DNA from: an uncultured Bacteroidia bacterium
Lineage (GTDB): Bacteria > Bacteroidota > Bacteroidia > Bacteroidales > Prolixibacteraceae
Direction: 5' to 3'
Assembly: GCA_903904515.1 (NCBI GenBank)
Contig: CAIVCR010000103.1
Location: 62,001-126,000 of the forward strand
DNA: 64,000 bases
Part shown: positions 15,638-25,519 of the stretch, piece by piece
How the letters are laid out: each line of letters opens with the position of its first letter
Position numbering within the stretch: the first letter of the stretch is position 1
Position numbers and translations under genes: made by a program
The notes under the pieces: generated by a model
What the model was told of the DNA's origin: nothing
The model's database searches: none
What the model saw: only the letters and a program-made list of their open reading frames with translations

Positions 15638-16966
15638 ATGGAAACAACTCGCAGAAATTTCATGAAACAGTCTGCTTTGGCAACAACCGCGCTAGGTCTG
15701 GTAAATCTAAATCCTCTGACTTCGAGGGGTGCGACGATTGCTCCGACCGATAAAATCAATGTCGCAATAATCGGCTGCAATAATATGGGGTTCGGCATTC
15801 TAAAACACCATCTCAGTTATGCTGATGCAAACTGTGTGGCTATGTGCGATGTTGACAGCAGGGTTCTGAATGAACGTGCCGATGAGATCAGGAAGACGTT
15901 CAATCAAAGTCCGAAATTATATAAGGATTTCCGGAAAATGCTGGAGCAAAAAGATATCGATGCGGTGATCGTTGGTACCCCAGATCACTGGCACTGTCTC
16001 GCTGCAGTTTATTCATTACAGGCAGGGAAACATGTTTATGTTGAGAAACCTATGGCCAATACTATTGCCGAATGCAATATTATGGTTAAAGCAGCAAACT
16101 ATTATAAGAAGGTTGTTCAGGTTGGACAGCAGCAACGCTCGGGCGCTATTTTTCAAAAATCGATGGAATTCATCAAAACAGGTAAAATTGGAAAGCTTCG
16201 TAAAGTAAATATTTGGGCTAATTTTGGTTATGGTATCGGACCTGAAATCAAATCTGATGAAGCGATTCCAGCCGGAGTTGATTATGATATGTGGCTTGGT
16301 CCGGCTCCCGAACGACCTTTCAATGTAAACCGGTTTCATGGGGTGTGGCGACTTTTCTGGGATTATGGTGGTGGTTTGATGTCCGATTGGGGAGTCCATT
16401 TACTGGACATGGGCATTTGGGCCAAGGATCTGGTGAAACCTCCTGAGAAAGTTCTTGTTTATGGCGCCAACACTTACCACGAAAAGAGGGACAGAGAAAC
16501 TTTCGATTCAATGACAGTATCTTTTCCTAAAGACGATTATGTGATCAACTGGGATATGACTGCCGGCGTACAGCACGGTCCCTATGGTATGGAATATGGC
16601 ATTGCCTTTGTCGGTGACGATGCAACAATTGTAGCGGATCGCACAAAAATGTTCGTTTATCCGGAATGGGATGAAAAGGGTAAAAAAGCCAGGGCAGAGG
16701 AATTTAAATTCCTTGATGGAAAGGACTCACACCGGGAACATGTCCGTAACTTTCTGGATTGCATCAAATCGGGACAAAAAAATGCATGTCCTCCAGAAAC
16801 TGGCCGTGTCGCTGCCTTGCATGTTCACATCGCCAACATAGCTGCACGCGTGGGAGAGCCGGTTTTATTATGGGACGATGAAAAGAACCTGTTTACCAAT
16901 AGCAAGGCAGCAAATGAACTCATTACTCCTATTTATCGCTCACCATGGACTTTGCCACAATTTTAG
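15638..16966 (+). CDS. Gfo/Idh/MocA family oxidoreductase with Tat signal
   Basis: A 442-residue NAD(P)-dependent oxidoreductase. It begins METTRRNFMKQSALATTALG, a twin-arginine signal (RRNFMK plus alanine-rich region), so it is folded before export to the periplasm. The Rossmann fold follows with INVAIIGCNNMGFGILKHH, then the family segment VIVGTPDHWHCLAAVYSLQAGKHVYVEKPMANT, where EKP is the hallmark. The C-terminal GFO domain ends with an HREHVRNFLDCIKSG pattern. Many Bacteroidota encode such Tat-exported proteins near carbohydrate genes; substrates are generally unknown. The esterase gene follows by 44 bp, suggesting co-transcription. Confidence 0.9.
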   Translation: METTRRNFMKQSALATTALGLVNLNPLTSRGATIAPTDKINVAIIGCNNMGFGILKHHLSYADANCVAMCDVDSRVLNERADEIRKTFNQSPKLYKDFRKMLEQKDIDAVIVGTPDHWHCLAAVYSLQAGKHVYVEKPMANTIAECNIMVKAANYYKKVVQVGQQQRSGAIFQKSMEFIKTGKIGKLRKVNIWANFGYGIGPEIKSDEAIPAGVDYDMWLGPAPERPFNVNRFHGVWRLFWDYGGGLMSDWGVHLLDMGIWAKDLVKPPEKVLVYGANTYHEKRDRETFDSMTVSFPKDDYVINWDMTAGVQHGPYGMEYGIAFVGDDATIVADRTKMFVYPEWDEKGKKARAEEFKFLDGKDSHREHVRNFLDCIKSGQKNACPPETGRVAALHVHIANIAARVGEPVLLWDDEKNLFTNSKAANELITPIYRSPWTLPQF

Positions 16967-17010
16967 CCAAGTATCTACGTCTTGACAATTAAAAATCAAA
17001 TTTTATACCG

Positions 17011-17949
17011 ATGAAACAAGCATTCACTTTTCTGCTATTATTCTTATTTGTACAATGTGTGGTTAGTTTTGGACAGGATTATCGTCTCCCTTTGTATACC
17101 GGAACTATCCCAAATTCAAAATATACCGGGGCTACCGAGAAAATCGAGAGAAAGGATATTATTCTTATCAGCAATGTCCAGACACCTGATATTGCCGTCT
17201 ATTTGCCAAGCCCAAGATTTGCAACAGGTCAGGCAGTAATCATTTGTCCTGGTGGTGGATATTGGGTTCTTGCATACGATTTGGAGGGAACCGATATTGC
17301 CAGATATTTTAATTCAATAGGGGTAGCCGCTGTTGTTCTGAAATACCGCCTCCCAACTTACGGGAATTGCATCGAACCACACAAGGCGCCTCTGATGGAT
17401 GCTCAGCGGGCGATGCGACTTGTTCGTCACAATGCTGCTAAATGGAATATTAACCCTGAAAAAATAGGAATAATGGGATTCTCTGCCGGAGGTCATCTGG
17501 CCTCAACGCTGGGAACACATTTCGATTATGGGAATAAGGAGGCAACAGATTCAGTTGAACGACAAAGTTGCCGGCCAGACTTTATGATTCTGATGTATCC
17601 GGTAATTTCATTCACCGATGCGTCCGTACATAGCGGATCGGCTGAAGCTTTATTGGGAAAGAATCCTGATAAGGATTTGTTGGTCTATTATTCCAGTGAA
17701 CTTCAGGTAAAGGAGAACACACCACCTGCTTTTTTTGCCCTGGCCGACAACGACGATGGCGTGCCTGCTGAAAATTCACTCCTCATGTATGCCGCACTGC
17801 GGAAGAAAAAAATACCTGTCGAATTGCATATTTTATCCGAAGGAAAACATGGATTCGGGCTTGGGCTTAATAATGAACATGTGGCCTCATGGACAACCAA
17901 TTTAAAATTGTGGATGAACTCGTTAGACAAAAAGGATAAACTTAAGTGA
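17011..17949 (+). CDS. Exported alpha/beta hydrolase, probable carbohydrate esterase
   Basis: A 312-residue serine hydrolase with a signal peptide (MKQAFTFLLLFLFVQCVVSFGQ). The alpha/beta-hydrolase fold is marked by the oxyanion segment AVIICPGGGYWVLAYDLEG, the nucleophile elbow GFSAGG with Ser158, an Asp in ALADNDDGVPAENS and a His near the end in EGKHGFGLG. This pattern fits BD-FAE/acetyl xylan esterase-like enzymes that remove acetyl or feruloyl groups from hemicellulose. Location after GH127, GH43 and the oxidoreductase supports a role in arabinoxylan breakdown. Specificity is inferred only. Confidence 0.85.
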   Translation: MKQAFTFLLLFLFVQCVVSFGQDYRLPLYTGTIPNSKYTGATEKIERKDIILISNVQTPDIAVYLPSPRFATGQAVIICPGGGYWVLAYDLEGTDIARYFNSIGVAAVVLKYRLPTYGNCIEPHKAPLMDAQRAMRLVRHNAAKWNINPEKIGIMGFSAGGHLASTLGTHFDYGNKEATDSVERQSCRPDFMILMYPVISFTDASVHSGSAEALLGKNPDKDLLVYYSSELQVKENTPPAFFALADNDDGVPAENSLLMYAALRKKKIPVELHILSEGKHGFGLGLNNEHVASWTTNLKLWMNSLDKKDKLK

Positions 17950-18102
17950 CTAAGCGACTGATTAAATTACCTGTTTAATTCCCAATGATTAAAGTCGTTT
18001 AGCCTCATGTAAATTTTTCTCAACCCAAACAATCAGTAATCAACTGGTATAGATGAAATAGCTATGATTCAAGAATTACAAACCGGAATGAATATTCCCT
18101 CA

Positions 18103-18118
18103 TCCGTCAGTTGACAGA
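18103..18118. repeat. Imperfect copy of the TCCGYC palindrome
   Basis: TCCGTCAGTTGACAGA, one base from a perfect 6-bp-arm hairpin. Closely related palindromes occur at 33957, 44345, 47264 and 48448. It lies 36 bp before the L,D-transpeptidase-like gene. Confidence 0.6.
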
Positions 18119-18153
18119 TTCCATTTGGCCGATAAAAAATAAATTAATTACAA

Positions 18154-18780
18154 ATGAATCATTTAACGATTATTTTCCTGTTATTAATCACGACAGTTTT
18201 AGTCGGGTGCAGTAATCAAATGTCTGTAAATGAAGAAAATAATCCAATCGTAGATATCAAATTAGCCCGTTTAAAAGCAAAAGAAGCGTTTGACTTTTGT
18301 AATTCCGAAGACATTAATACTGACTTTTGTATTTTGATTGACATGAGCTTACACTCCGGAGTAAAAAGGTTTTTTTTATGGGATTACAAAAAAGATACAA
18401 TTTCGTATGGCTGTTTAGTTTCACATGGGTGTGGCGACAATCCCTGGAGCAATGATTTGTCAAAAGATAACCCGAAGTTTAGTAATCAGCCAGGAAGCCA
18501 TTGCTCCTCTCTTGGAAAATATAAAATTGGAGAAAGAGGTTACAGTGACTGGGGAGTTCATATTAAATATGTTTTATACGGTTTGGAAGCTTCTAACAGC
18601 AATGCCCTTTCACGAATAATAGTCTTTCATTCGTGGGAAGCAGTAGCAGATAAAGAAATCTATCCGAAAGGGACTCCAGAGGGGTGGGGTTGTCCCGCGA
18701 TTTCAAATAATAGTTTCACAATAATTGATCCCATCTTAACGGCTTCCGAGCTACCTGTTTTGATGTGGATTTACAATTAA
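18154..18780 (+). CDS. L,D-transpeptidase-like lipoprotein (YkuD_2 type)
   Basis: A 208-residue lipoprotein: MNHLTIIFLLLITTVLVGC ends in a lipobox with Cys19. The mature part matches the murein L,D-transpeptidase catalytic family, with SHGCGDN, a GSHCSSLGKYKIGERGYSDWGVHIKYVLYGLE block, and the active-site pair His159 (FHSWEA) and Cys180 (EGWGCPAIS). The usual family sequence is S-x-GC-x-x-(L/I)S, so the nucleophile appears intact. It is expected to act on peptidoglycan at the outer face of the periplasm. The length of about 208 residues is normal. It is flanked by spacers and seems to be a single-gene unit. Confidence 0.85.
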   Translation: MNHLTIIFLLLITTVLVGCSNQMSVNEENNPIVDIKLARLKAKEAFDFCNSEDINTDFCILIDMSLHSGVKRFFLWDYKKDTISYGCLVSHGCGDNPWSNDLSKDNPKFSNQPGSHCSSLGKYKIGERGYSDWGVHIKYVLYGLEASNSNALSRIIVFHSWEAVADKEIYPKGTPEGWGCPAISNNSFTIIDPILTASELPVLMWIYN

Positions 18781-18928
18781 GCTGACTCCTTTGATCTTCT
18801 TTTTTGTAAAACTGGCGTGTCTGTTATTTAACAGCCAGGGATATTGAATTACTTAAAGCATACGGTCATTTCGGTTGAATAGTTAGCTCCTTTCACCTTT
18901 GCCGCGATGCAAATCATTTTGCGTGAAT

Positions 18929-19519
18929 TTACTTTGTTTCTTTGAGTATCCGTAACGCTTCATCCACATGCTTTGAAGATTGCATTTGCGAATTGAATAT
19001 ATAGATTACTTTGCCCGTCTTGTCTGCAACATAGGTTACCCGGCCAGGCAGTAAACCCAGAAAATTTGTGGGTACGCCAAATAGTTTACGAACAGTATTC
19101 CCTTCGTCGCTAAGCAGTGTGAAACGGAGTTTGTGCTTTTCCGCAAATTTCCTGTGGCTCTCAACCGATTGCCCACTAATTCCTATAATCACAGCATCTG
19201 CGTCTGTAAAAACATCGAACTGATCGCGGAACGAGCAGGCCTCCTTGGTGCAGCCGGGTGTGTCGTCTTTCGGATAAAAATAGATCACAAGGTTCTTTTT
19301 ACCCAGAACTGATTTGATATCAAAGGTCTGGTCGTTTTGGTCCAAAAGGGTGAATGGAGGGATTGTGCTTCCGATTTTGATTTCAGTCGCTGGATTATTT
19401 TGGCTGAAGGTTGAACATGAGGTAAAAGTGAGAAGGAAAATAATGAGATAAAAACGATAAAACGACCTGAATTTCAGATAATTTCTGTTGTTATGATGGA
19501 GATGTTCGTGTACAATCAT
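18929..19519 (-). CDS. PrxQ/BCP-type peroxiredoxin lipoprotein
   Basis: A 196-residue peroxiredoxin of the bacterioferritin-comigratory class. The peroxidatic and resolving cysteines are Cys90 and Cys95 in DDTPGCTKEACSFRD, the standard C-x4-C spacing. Unlike most BCP proteins it carries an N-terminal hydrophobic segment (RFYLIIFLLTFTSC) with a probable lipobox Cys35, placing the enzyme in the periplasm, probably anchored in a membrane. The 20-residue His/Arg-rich stretch before the hydrophobic segment has no alternative Met, so this unusually long n-region is taken as real. It converges on the L,D-transpeptidase gene. Confidence 0.88.
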   Translation of the reverse strand: MIVHEHLHHNNRNYLKFRSFYRFYLIIFLLTFTSCSTFSQNNPATEIKIGSTIPPFTLLDQNDQTFDIKSVLGKKNLVIYFYPKDDTPGCTKEACSFRDQFDVFTDADAVIIGISGQSVESHRKFAEKHKLRFTLLSDEGNTVRKLFGVPTNFLGLLPGRVTYVADKTGKVIYIFNSQMQSSKHVDEALRILKETK

Positions 19520-19744
19520 TGGGTTTTAATTTAAGTCGGATTATTATTTCTTATGAAGAAATAACAATCTCGTGTCTATAAAGTTGCTTTGGATGGGTCT
19601 TTTAGGACTGCCATACAACCTATATAATTAAAATTTAATACTTTGTGAAACCTAGTTTCATTGAGTCTTTGTGGCGATTTTAATGCATTTATTCCATCAG
19701 TTAATGCATTTGGTTAATTAGTAGAAGTACGGAGTTTGAAGGAT

Positions 19745-19785
19745 GAGCGCCGGACTTTTTCAGGTTAAGTACAAGTCCGACACTC
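19745..19785 (-). terminator. Hairpin downstream of the 226-residue gene
   Basis: Arms GAGCGCCGGACTT (19745-19757) and AAGTCCGACACTC (19773-19785) pair over 12-13 positions with mismatches and a 15-nt loop, immediately after the minus-strand gene that stops at 19796. No clear T-run on either strand, so termination is likely but not certain. Confidence 0.5.
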
Positions 19786-19795
19786 ACTTCTTTTA

Positions 19796-20476
19796 TTAAT
19801 TTACCAATGTCGGGGGATTAACTTTATGGTATACCGGTCTACCCTTGATCTTTCGGATTGCAAACCACCCCTCGAGGAAATTGTCATCTTCAATAATTCC
19901 TTCGAGACCATCATCTAGCATATCAAGGATAAAGCTCCCCTCCTTAATGAGTACCTTGACAGACCGTGCAGCGCTTTTCCGGTCATTGGTGATCATTCCA
20001 ATGGAAGGCTGCATGGTTTCGAGAGTTGAAAGATCTGAAGCTAAAGTTTTGAGTTCATCGGCAGTAATGCCATAGTCGGCTGTATTGTCGAGGTATTTGT
20101 TAGCAAGTTGCAAGACGCTGTGGCATTTTATCAGCGCCTCCTTTTCGTTGAGCTTATGGAGTGATGATTCATTAAATGAGACATCGTTTATGAGCGCCTG
20201 ATTACCCGTTACCTTGGCAAAGAGAAGGAGTTTTCGTCCCAGGCGATAGGTTCTGTGATAGAATGCATCAATCAATTTGTTTTTACTGGCTACTTGTCCT
20301 CCGGGATTGCTGGCGTCCTGAACCTTAAAGGAGGCATCCAGCTCATTTTCGCTGGCTTCAAGTTTGTTGATTGTTGTGGCAAGAACTGCCCATTTGGTCC
20401 ACCAATTTTCATTCTTGTGCAAATAAGAAATGGACTCTTTTTCCATTTCCCAAAAAGTTTTAGCTTTTAAGTCCAT
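19796..20476 (-). CDS. Hypothetical protein, helical, unknown function
   Basis: A 226-residue hydrophilic, largely helical protein beginning MDLKAKTFWEMEKESISYLHKNENWWTKW. I see no signal peptide, membrane helix or catalytic motif. Lys/Glu/Leu-rich segments (residues 50-200) suggest a helical bundle, and the C-terminus has a possible small beta element (EGWFAIRKIKGRPVYHKVNP). Proteins of this look are common as unnamed single genes in Bacteroidota; I cannot assign one. It is transcribed away from the hsdM promoter region, so the 42-bp repeat array lies between the two divergent starts and could affect either. Confidence 0.6.
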   Translation of the reverse strand: MDLKAKTFWEMEKESISYLHKNENWWTKWAVLATTINKLEASENELDASFKVQDASNPGGQVASKNKLIDAFYHRTYRLGRKLLLFAKVTGNQALINDVSFNESSLHKLNEKEALIKCHSVLQLANKYLDNTADYGITADELKTLASDLSTLETMQPSIGMITNDRKSAARSVKVLIKEGSFILDMLDDGLEGIIEDDNFLEGWFAIRKIKGRPVYHKVNPPTLVN

Positions 20477-20544
20477 GATTAAGTATTTAAGGATTAAATT
20501 ACAAACAACTAAATATACAAAAAATAATTTAATTTAATCCTTTT

Positions 20545-20754
20545 AACAAATGGCCGAAAACATACAGTATATCGACATTTCCTGTTAACAATTGACTGGA
20601 ATCCTATTGTCAATGGTATTTTCTCTTTAACAAATGACCAAAAACATATCGTAGATTATCTTTTCGGATCTGCAATTGTCCAAAAACATATTGCTTTTTG
20701 CCGTTTCGGTCCTACACATTAGCCAAAACATAAGAGAGATGCTCTTTTCCATTG
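20545..20754. repeat. Five tandem 42-bp degenerate repeats with alternating inverted motifs
   Basis: Five consecutive units start at 20545, 20587, 20629, 20671 and 20713, in exact 42-bp register. The first half of each unit has a form of TGACCAAAAACATA (best in units 3 and 4). The second half has the same core inverted, TTTTCGG or TTTTCC, whose C falls at 20581, 20623, 20665, 20707 and 20749, exactly 42 bp apart. Copies therefore alternate strand. A decayed sixth unit may follow to about 20796. The array ends about 100 bp before the hsdM start and holds no reading frame. A protein-binding operator or nucleoid array is the simplest explanation. It is not a CRISPR: no conserved 25-40 bp direct repeat is present. 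Confidence 0.75.
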
Positions 20755-20807
20755 AGGAAATAACAAATTCCGGTTTGCATTTGACAAAAATCTTACTGCA
20801 TTTTGTC

Positions 20808-20815
20808 TATATTTA
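20808..20815 (+). promoter_or_regulatory. Possible -7 box for hsdM
   Basis: TATATTTA differs from TAnnTTTG at the last base; a TTTG lies at 20780-20783, slightly far for a -33 box. Transcription would start near 20822, about 35 nt before the hsdM ATG, just past the repeat array. Confidence 0.3.
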
Positions 20816-20856
20816 CATACCTTTATCCGAATTCTGACAAATAAGATCATCCTTTA

Positions 20857-23634
20857 ATGAATAAAAATAAAATCACCCTCTCACAGCTTGAAACTTTTCT
20901 ATATAAAGCCTGCGATATACTACGCGGAAAGATGGAGGCTTCAGAATACAAAGAATACATATTCGGAATGCTTTTTTTGAAGCGACTTTCTGATGTTTTC
21001 AACGAAAATCGTAAGAAGATAAAAAATAAGTATTCCTATTTAAATCCTGAACAACTCAAAGAACTGCTCGAAGACAAGACCATTTATGGGTCTTCGTTTT
21101 TTGTTCCTGTAGGTTCCCGTTGGTACGATAGCTGGACAGATTCTAATGGGAATCTTCGACCTGCTTTGCAGGATGTGAAAGAACGGGTAGGTTCTGAACT
21201 TAAACGGGCGTTGACTTCAATTGAAAAGGCAAATCCGGTGCTGAGCGGGGTACTCTCAACCATTGATTTTACAGCCAAAAAAGGGAAGACTACGGTAAGC
21301 GATGTCAAGTGGATGGAGTTAATGAACCACTTCAATACGATGCCCGAACTGCTCAATGATAATTTTGAGTTTCCCGATCTTTTAGGCGCAGCCTACGAAT
21401 ACCTCATTAAATACTTTGCCGATAGCGCAGGCAAAAAGGGAGGCCAATTCTATACGCCAAACCAGGTGGTGCGGCTATTGGTGCAGATTATCGATCCTCA
21501 AAAATCGATGTCAGTTTATGATCCAACAGTGGGTTCGGGTGGTATGCTTATTCAGTCGTATCAATATTTGGAAGAACAAGGCGTGCAGCCCAATGAATTG
21601 CCTTCGCTTTTCGGACAGGAAAACGACGGAACAACCTGGGTTATCAGCAAAATGAATATGATTTTGCACAATATTCCACAGGCTTTAATTGAAAATGGGG
21701 ATACGCTTGAACATCCGCTTTTGCGTGAAGCTGGTGGCGGTTCGTGGATGAAATTCGACCGGGTGATAGCCAATCCTCCATTCTCGCAGAATTACAGTAC
21801 TGCCACGATGAAAGATAAACGTCGTTTTCGTTTTGGCTATGCACCCGAGTCCGGGAAAAAAGGGGACTTTATGTTCCTGCAACATATGATTGCCAGTCTT
21901 AAATCGACGGGAAAAATGGCGACCGTAATGCCTCATGGTATCCTCTTTCGTGGTGGTGCCGAGAAAAATATCCGCGAAGGAATTATCAAAGCTGACTTGA
22001 TTGAAGCTATAATTGGTTTACCTCCAAGCCTCTTTTATGGCACTAGTATTCCTGCCAGTATTATCGTGATCAACAAAAGCAAATCGGTGGATATGCAGGG
22101 TAAGATATTCTTTATTAACGCTGACGCTGAATATGGAGAGGGAAAGGTGCAAAACTTCCTGCGTCCCGAAGATATTGAGAAGATCACCTATGCCTATCGC
22201 ACCAAACAGCAATTCCCGAAATACTCTAAACTAATTGCAATCGAAGAGCTCCACGATTTTGACCTCAACATTCGACGTTATGTGGACAATACGCCACCTG
22301 CCGAGCCTCACGATGTACATGCCCATTTGGTAGGTGGTGTGCCGGTTACTGAAATTGAAAGCACTTTACCTCAATGCCGCAAGTTGCAATTCGATCCACA
22401 TCCGCAATTTGTGGTGAAGGATGAGAAATACAAACTTTTCGCCCCACAGTTTACCCAAAAAGCCGACCTGCGTACCTATATTGAAAACGACACGCAGTTA
22501 CAAACCCGCCTTACGGAAATTAATGCACAAATGGGTAAATGGTGGGAGATGGCGAAATACGATTTTGCTCAATTAGCCTTGAATGGAATGTCGCTTAAAG
22601 AAGTTCAGATTAAAAATTCATTCCATATCAGCCCAGTTCAGCCAAAACTACCCAACGGGATGAAAATCTCAGAGGTGCGTGCGCAATTGCTCGGAAGTAT
22701 AAAGGAATTCCTATTACCGTTTGGAGCGCTCGACCAGTTTAAATGTGCAGGCGTTTTTGTTAATTGGTGGACAAACATCAAATACGACCTGCGTACCATT
22801 TATTACACAGGCTGGAGTGCCGGATTGATCCCGGATAATATGATTATCGAACGCTATTTTGTTGCTGAACAAACTGAACTGGATAACCTCCAGCAGCAAC
22901 GTACCGAATGGGAAAGCCGGTTGGCTGAAATAGTGGAGGGGGTGGACTTCGACGAAGAGGAGGAAGTGGAAACTGAAGGCGACGAAGCAGAAAGCAGCGA
23001 CAAAAAGAAAACAGCTACTACGGTAAAAAAATACCTGACTGACCAAATTAAGCAACTGAAAAAGAACCCGACAATGGATACCGAACGCCAGGAGTTTGAA
23101 ACTACCGTTGCAGAAATTAAGGAGGCAGAAGACCAGATAAAAGCGTTGAAGCAAAAATTTGCTGAATGCAGCAAACTGCTCGAAACCAAAATTGAGATGA
23201 AACGTTACGGCAACGAAGAGCTGAAAGCTGGGTATACTGTGCAGTTGAATTTTGTACAGGCTGAACTTGATAAGTTACTTGCACAGCCACAGCCAACGGC
23301 AAAAAAAGAGCTAACAATCTGGAACAAACAAAAAAAGCAGCACCAAACTATTTTGGCTTTACTGGGTGTTAAGTTGGCCAACGCCGATACCCTTCTCGAT
23401 TCCATAGGTGGTATGATGTCCGAAGACGAGTGTTGCGAGTTAATTCTCGAAAAGCACCACCGATTGATTGGCATCGAGTTGGAACGTTACCTAAATACCG
23501 AAAAGCGTCAGATCATTACCCTGTTCGAAAATCTTTGGGATAAATATGCCGTATCGCATCAAGCTATTCGGAGTGACCTCGATGCCACATTTGCTACTCT
23601 CAATCAATTTCTAACCGGATTAAAATATTTTTAA
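20857..23634 (+). CDS. hsdM: Type I restriction-modification DNA methyltransferase subunit HsdM (long form)
   Basis: A 925-residue N6-adenine methyltransferase subunit. Residues about 5-150 are the helical HsdM_N domain. The methylase core follows with GQFYTP (196-201), SAM-binding DPTVGSGG (222-229) and catalytic NPPF (306-309). Ordinary HsdM is about 500 residues; this one continues for some 420 more, with an acidic stretch near residues 700-715 ([20 protein letters not shown]) inside predicted coiled coil and a Lys/Glu-rich helical tail. The extension may help assemble the complex with HsdS. hsdS starts one base after its stop codon. Transcription probably begins just downstream of the repeat array. 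Confidence 0.95.
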   Translation: MNKNKITLSQLETFLYKACDILRGKMEASEYKEYIFGMLFLKRLSDVFNENRKKIKNKYSYLNPEQLKELLEDKTIYGSSFFVPVGSRWYDSWTDSNGNLRPALQDVKERVGSELKRALTSIEKANPVLSGVLSTIDFTAKKGKTTVSDVKWMELMNHFNTMPELLNDNFEFPDLLGAAYEYLIKYFADSAGKKGGQFYTPNQVVRLLVQIIDPQKSMSVYDPTVGSGGMLIQSYQYLEEQGVQPNELPSLFGQENDGTTWVISKMNMILHNIPQALIENGDTLEHPLLREAGGGSWMKFDRVIANPPFSQNYSTATMKDKRRFRFGYAPESGKKGDFMFLQHMIASLKSTGKMATVMPHGILFRGGAEKNIREGIIKADLIEAIIGLPPSLFYGTSIPASIIVINKSKSVDMQGKIFFINADAEYGEGKVQNFLRPEDIEKITYAYRTKQQFPKYSKLIAIEELHDFDLNIRRYVDNTPPAEPHDVHAHLVGGVPVTEIESTLPQCRKLQFDPHPQFVVKDEKYKLFAPQFTQKADLRTYIENDTQLQTRLTEINAQMGKWWEMAKYDFAQLALNGMSLKEVQIKNSFHISPVQPKLPNGMKISEVRAQLLGSIKEFLLPFGALDQFKCAGVFVNWWTNIKYDLRTIYYTGWSAGLIPDNMIIERYFVAEQTELDNLQQQRTEWESRLAEIVEGVDFDEEEEVETEGDEAESSDKKKTATTVKKYLTDQIKQLKKNPTMDTERQEFETTVAEIKEAEDQIKALKQKFAECSKLLETKIEMKRYGNEELKAGYTVQLNFVQAELDKLLAQPQPTAKKELTIWNKQKKQHQTILALLGVKLANADTLLDSIGGMMSEDECCELILEKHHRLIGIELERYLNTEKRQIITLFENLWDKYAVSHQAIRSDLDATFATLNQFLTGLKYF

Positions 23635-23635
23635 G

Positions 23636-24901
23636 ATGGAAGGGTGGAAATGTGAAGTCTTAAGCGATGTTATTCATTTAATTAATGGAGGAACTCCTTC
23701 TACGACAAATGAAAACTATTGGAATGGAGAAATCCCTTGGCTATCAGTTGATGATTTCAATACTGGAAAGAGATTTGTATATGATGCTGCAAAAAAAATA
23801 TCGAAATTAGGATTAGAAAATTCAGCAACCAAATTGTTAGATGTTGGTGATATTATTATTTCGGCACGAGGAACTGTAGGTGTGATTGCTCAATTGGCTT
23901 CTAAAATGGCTTTTAATCAATCCTGCTATGGAATAAAACAGAAATTGGATGATTTGTCAATAGATTACATCTACTATTATTTATGCTACTACTTTTGGGC
24001 AATAGGTGTGGTCAAAACAGGAAGTACGTTTGATACGATTACAAAAAAGACTTTTGATGAAATTTCAATATCATTTCCAACCACTCGAATCGAACAGCAT
24101 AAAATAACCACGATCCTCAGCACCATAGACAGCAGCATAGTACAAACCGAGCAGTTGATAGCCAAATACAAAAAAATAAAGCAAGGTTTAATGCATGACC
24201 TTCTCACCTATGGCATCGACCAAAATGGCACTATCCGCAATCCACAAACCCACACTTTTGTGGGGAAAAACGGAATGATGGTGCCGGAGGAATGGGCGGT
24301 AAAAACACTCGAACGATGTGCCAAGATTAATGGCAGAGTAGGATGGAAAGGATATATTGTCAGCGATTTACGGGATTTTGGAGCACTTACCTTAGGTGCG
24401 ATGCATATAGATAAAGCAAATAAATTGGACTTATCTAATTCTGTTTACTTATCTCATGAAAAATTTGTTGAATCTCCTGAAATAATGGTAAAAAAAGGTG
24501 ATGTTTTAGTTGTACAAAGGGGAAGTATTGGGAAGGTTGTGTGCATTGACAAAGAAATTGGTGAAGCCACAATTAATCCGAGTATGATATTGTTGAATAA
24601 TTTCACAATCAGCTCAAAATATGTATATTACTTTTTGATTTCAAAAGAGGGACAGAAACAAATAGAATTTTCAACTTCACAAACAGGGGTTCCAATGATT
24701 AGTCAGATTCAAGTTAAAAACTTCAATATTCCAATTCCTGCTCCAATTGAACAACAAAAAATAGTATCAATTCTTGATCAGCAAGAGTCACTAATCGAAT
24801 CCGAACAAACCAACCTTGCCAAACTGCAAAAGCTCAAACAAGGGCTGATGCAGGATTTATTAACCGGAAAAGTAAGAGTAAAAGCCGATATACTAATATA
24901 A
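23636..24901 (+). CDS. hsdS: Type I restriction specificity subunit HsdS
   Basis: A 421-residue specificity subunit with two target recognition domains (about 1-150 and 215-385). Each is followed by a conserved helix with nearly the same sequence: IEQHKITTILSTIDSSIV...KKIKQGLMHDLLTYG and IEQQKIVSILDQQESLIE...QKLKQGLMQDLLTGK. This internal duplication gives HsdS its pseudo-symmetry; each domain reads one half of a bipartite DNA target. The target sequence cannot be predicted here. It starts one base after hsdM, so the two are translationally linked. The next gene begins 24 bp downstream. Confidence 0.95.
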   Translation: MEGWKCEVLSDVIHLINGGTPSTTNENYWNGEIPWLSVDDFNTGKRFVYDAAKKISKLGLENSATKLLDVGDIIISARGTVGVIAQLASKMAFNQSCYGIKQKLDDLSIDYIYYYLCYYFWAIGVVKTGSTFDTITKKTFDEISISFPTTRIEQHKITTILSTIDSSIVQTEQLIAKYKKIKQGLMHDLLTYGIDQNGTIRNPQTHTFVGKNGMMVPEEWAVKTLERCAKINGRVGWKGYIVSDLRDFGALTLGAMHIDKANKLDLSNSVYLSHEKFVESPEIMVKKGDVLVVQRGSIGKVVCIDKEIGEATINPSMILLNNFTISSKYVYYFLISKEGQKQIEFSTSQTGVPMISQIQVKNFNIPIPAPIEQQKIVSILDQQESLIESEQTNLAKLQKLKQGLMQDLLTGKVRVKADILI

Positions 24902-24925
24902 TAAAAGACTAATACTGAGAATTAA

Positions 24926-25519
24926 ATGACAGCTGATGGTAAAATAGAAATAATGGTAGCTTCTTCAGTTTATAATTTTGAGGATCAGCTAAACGAAATT
25001 TGTGGGTTATTTGAACAAATGGGTTATCACCCCATTAACTCTCATTATAAAACCCTCCCTACTCACCCCGGAAAATCAAATAAGGAAAACTGTTTGGAGG
25101 CGGCAAAAAATTGTGACTGTTTTTTTGGTATTGTTCGTCCTTTTTATGGTACAGGGAAAATCGGTGACACTTCAATAACGCACGAAGAAATGAAAACTGC
25201 AATAGCGCTTAAAAAACCTCGGTGGTTTGTTGTGCATAGAGATGTGCGTGTGGCGCGCGTATTGCTCAAACAATACAGGTTTGATGCCGATGGCAATTCA
25301 AACCCAGATTTTAAGTATAAAGAAACAACCTTACTCGATGATATCCGGGTCATTGATATGTATGATGACACTATCCAGAGTAAAATTAAGCCGGAAGAGC
25401 GAATTGGGCATTGGTCTGATGAATATTTTGTAATGAATGATATCAAAAAGGTAATCCAGACACAGTTTGGTGATCAAAGAAGAATTTTGGAAATCATTAA
25501 AAGTATGGAGGCGTTATGA
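24926..25519 (+). CDS. DUF4062 domain protein (TIR/SEFIR-like fold)
   Basis: A 197-residue protein resembling DUF4062, a Rossmann-like domain related to TIR/SEFIR modules. Recognisable parts are the opening strand IEIMVASSVYNFEDQLNEICGLFEQMGY, the NCDCFFGIVRPFYGTG segment with SITHEEMKTAIALKKPRWFVVH (the 'stay-in-your-lane' Glu-containing helix), and a helical C-terminus. No transmembrane helix. Its last four bases ATGA contain the start codon of the next gene, so the two are co-translated. Position between hsdS and hsdR suggests an accessory defence or regulatory role, inferred from context. Family function is otherwise uncertain. Confidence 0.75.
   Translation: MTADGKIEIMVASSVYNFEDQLNEICGLFEQMGYHPINSHYKTLPTHPGKSNKENCLEAAKNCDCFFGIVRPFYGTGKIGDTSITHEEMKTAIALKKPRWFVVHRDVRVARVLLKQYRFDADGNSNPDFKYKETTLLDDIRVIDMYDDTIQSKIKPEERIGHWSDEYFVMNDIKKVIQTQFGDQRRILEIIKSMEAL

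Noticed and set aside
20545-20754. The 42-bp array read as a CRISPR
   Set aside because: Repeats are degenerate and alternate strand, there are no conserved direct repeats with unique spacers, and no cas gene is present in the window.
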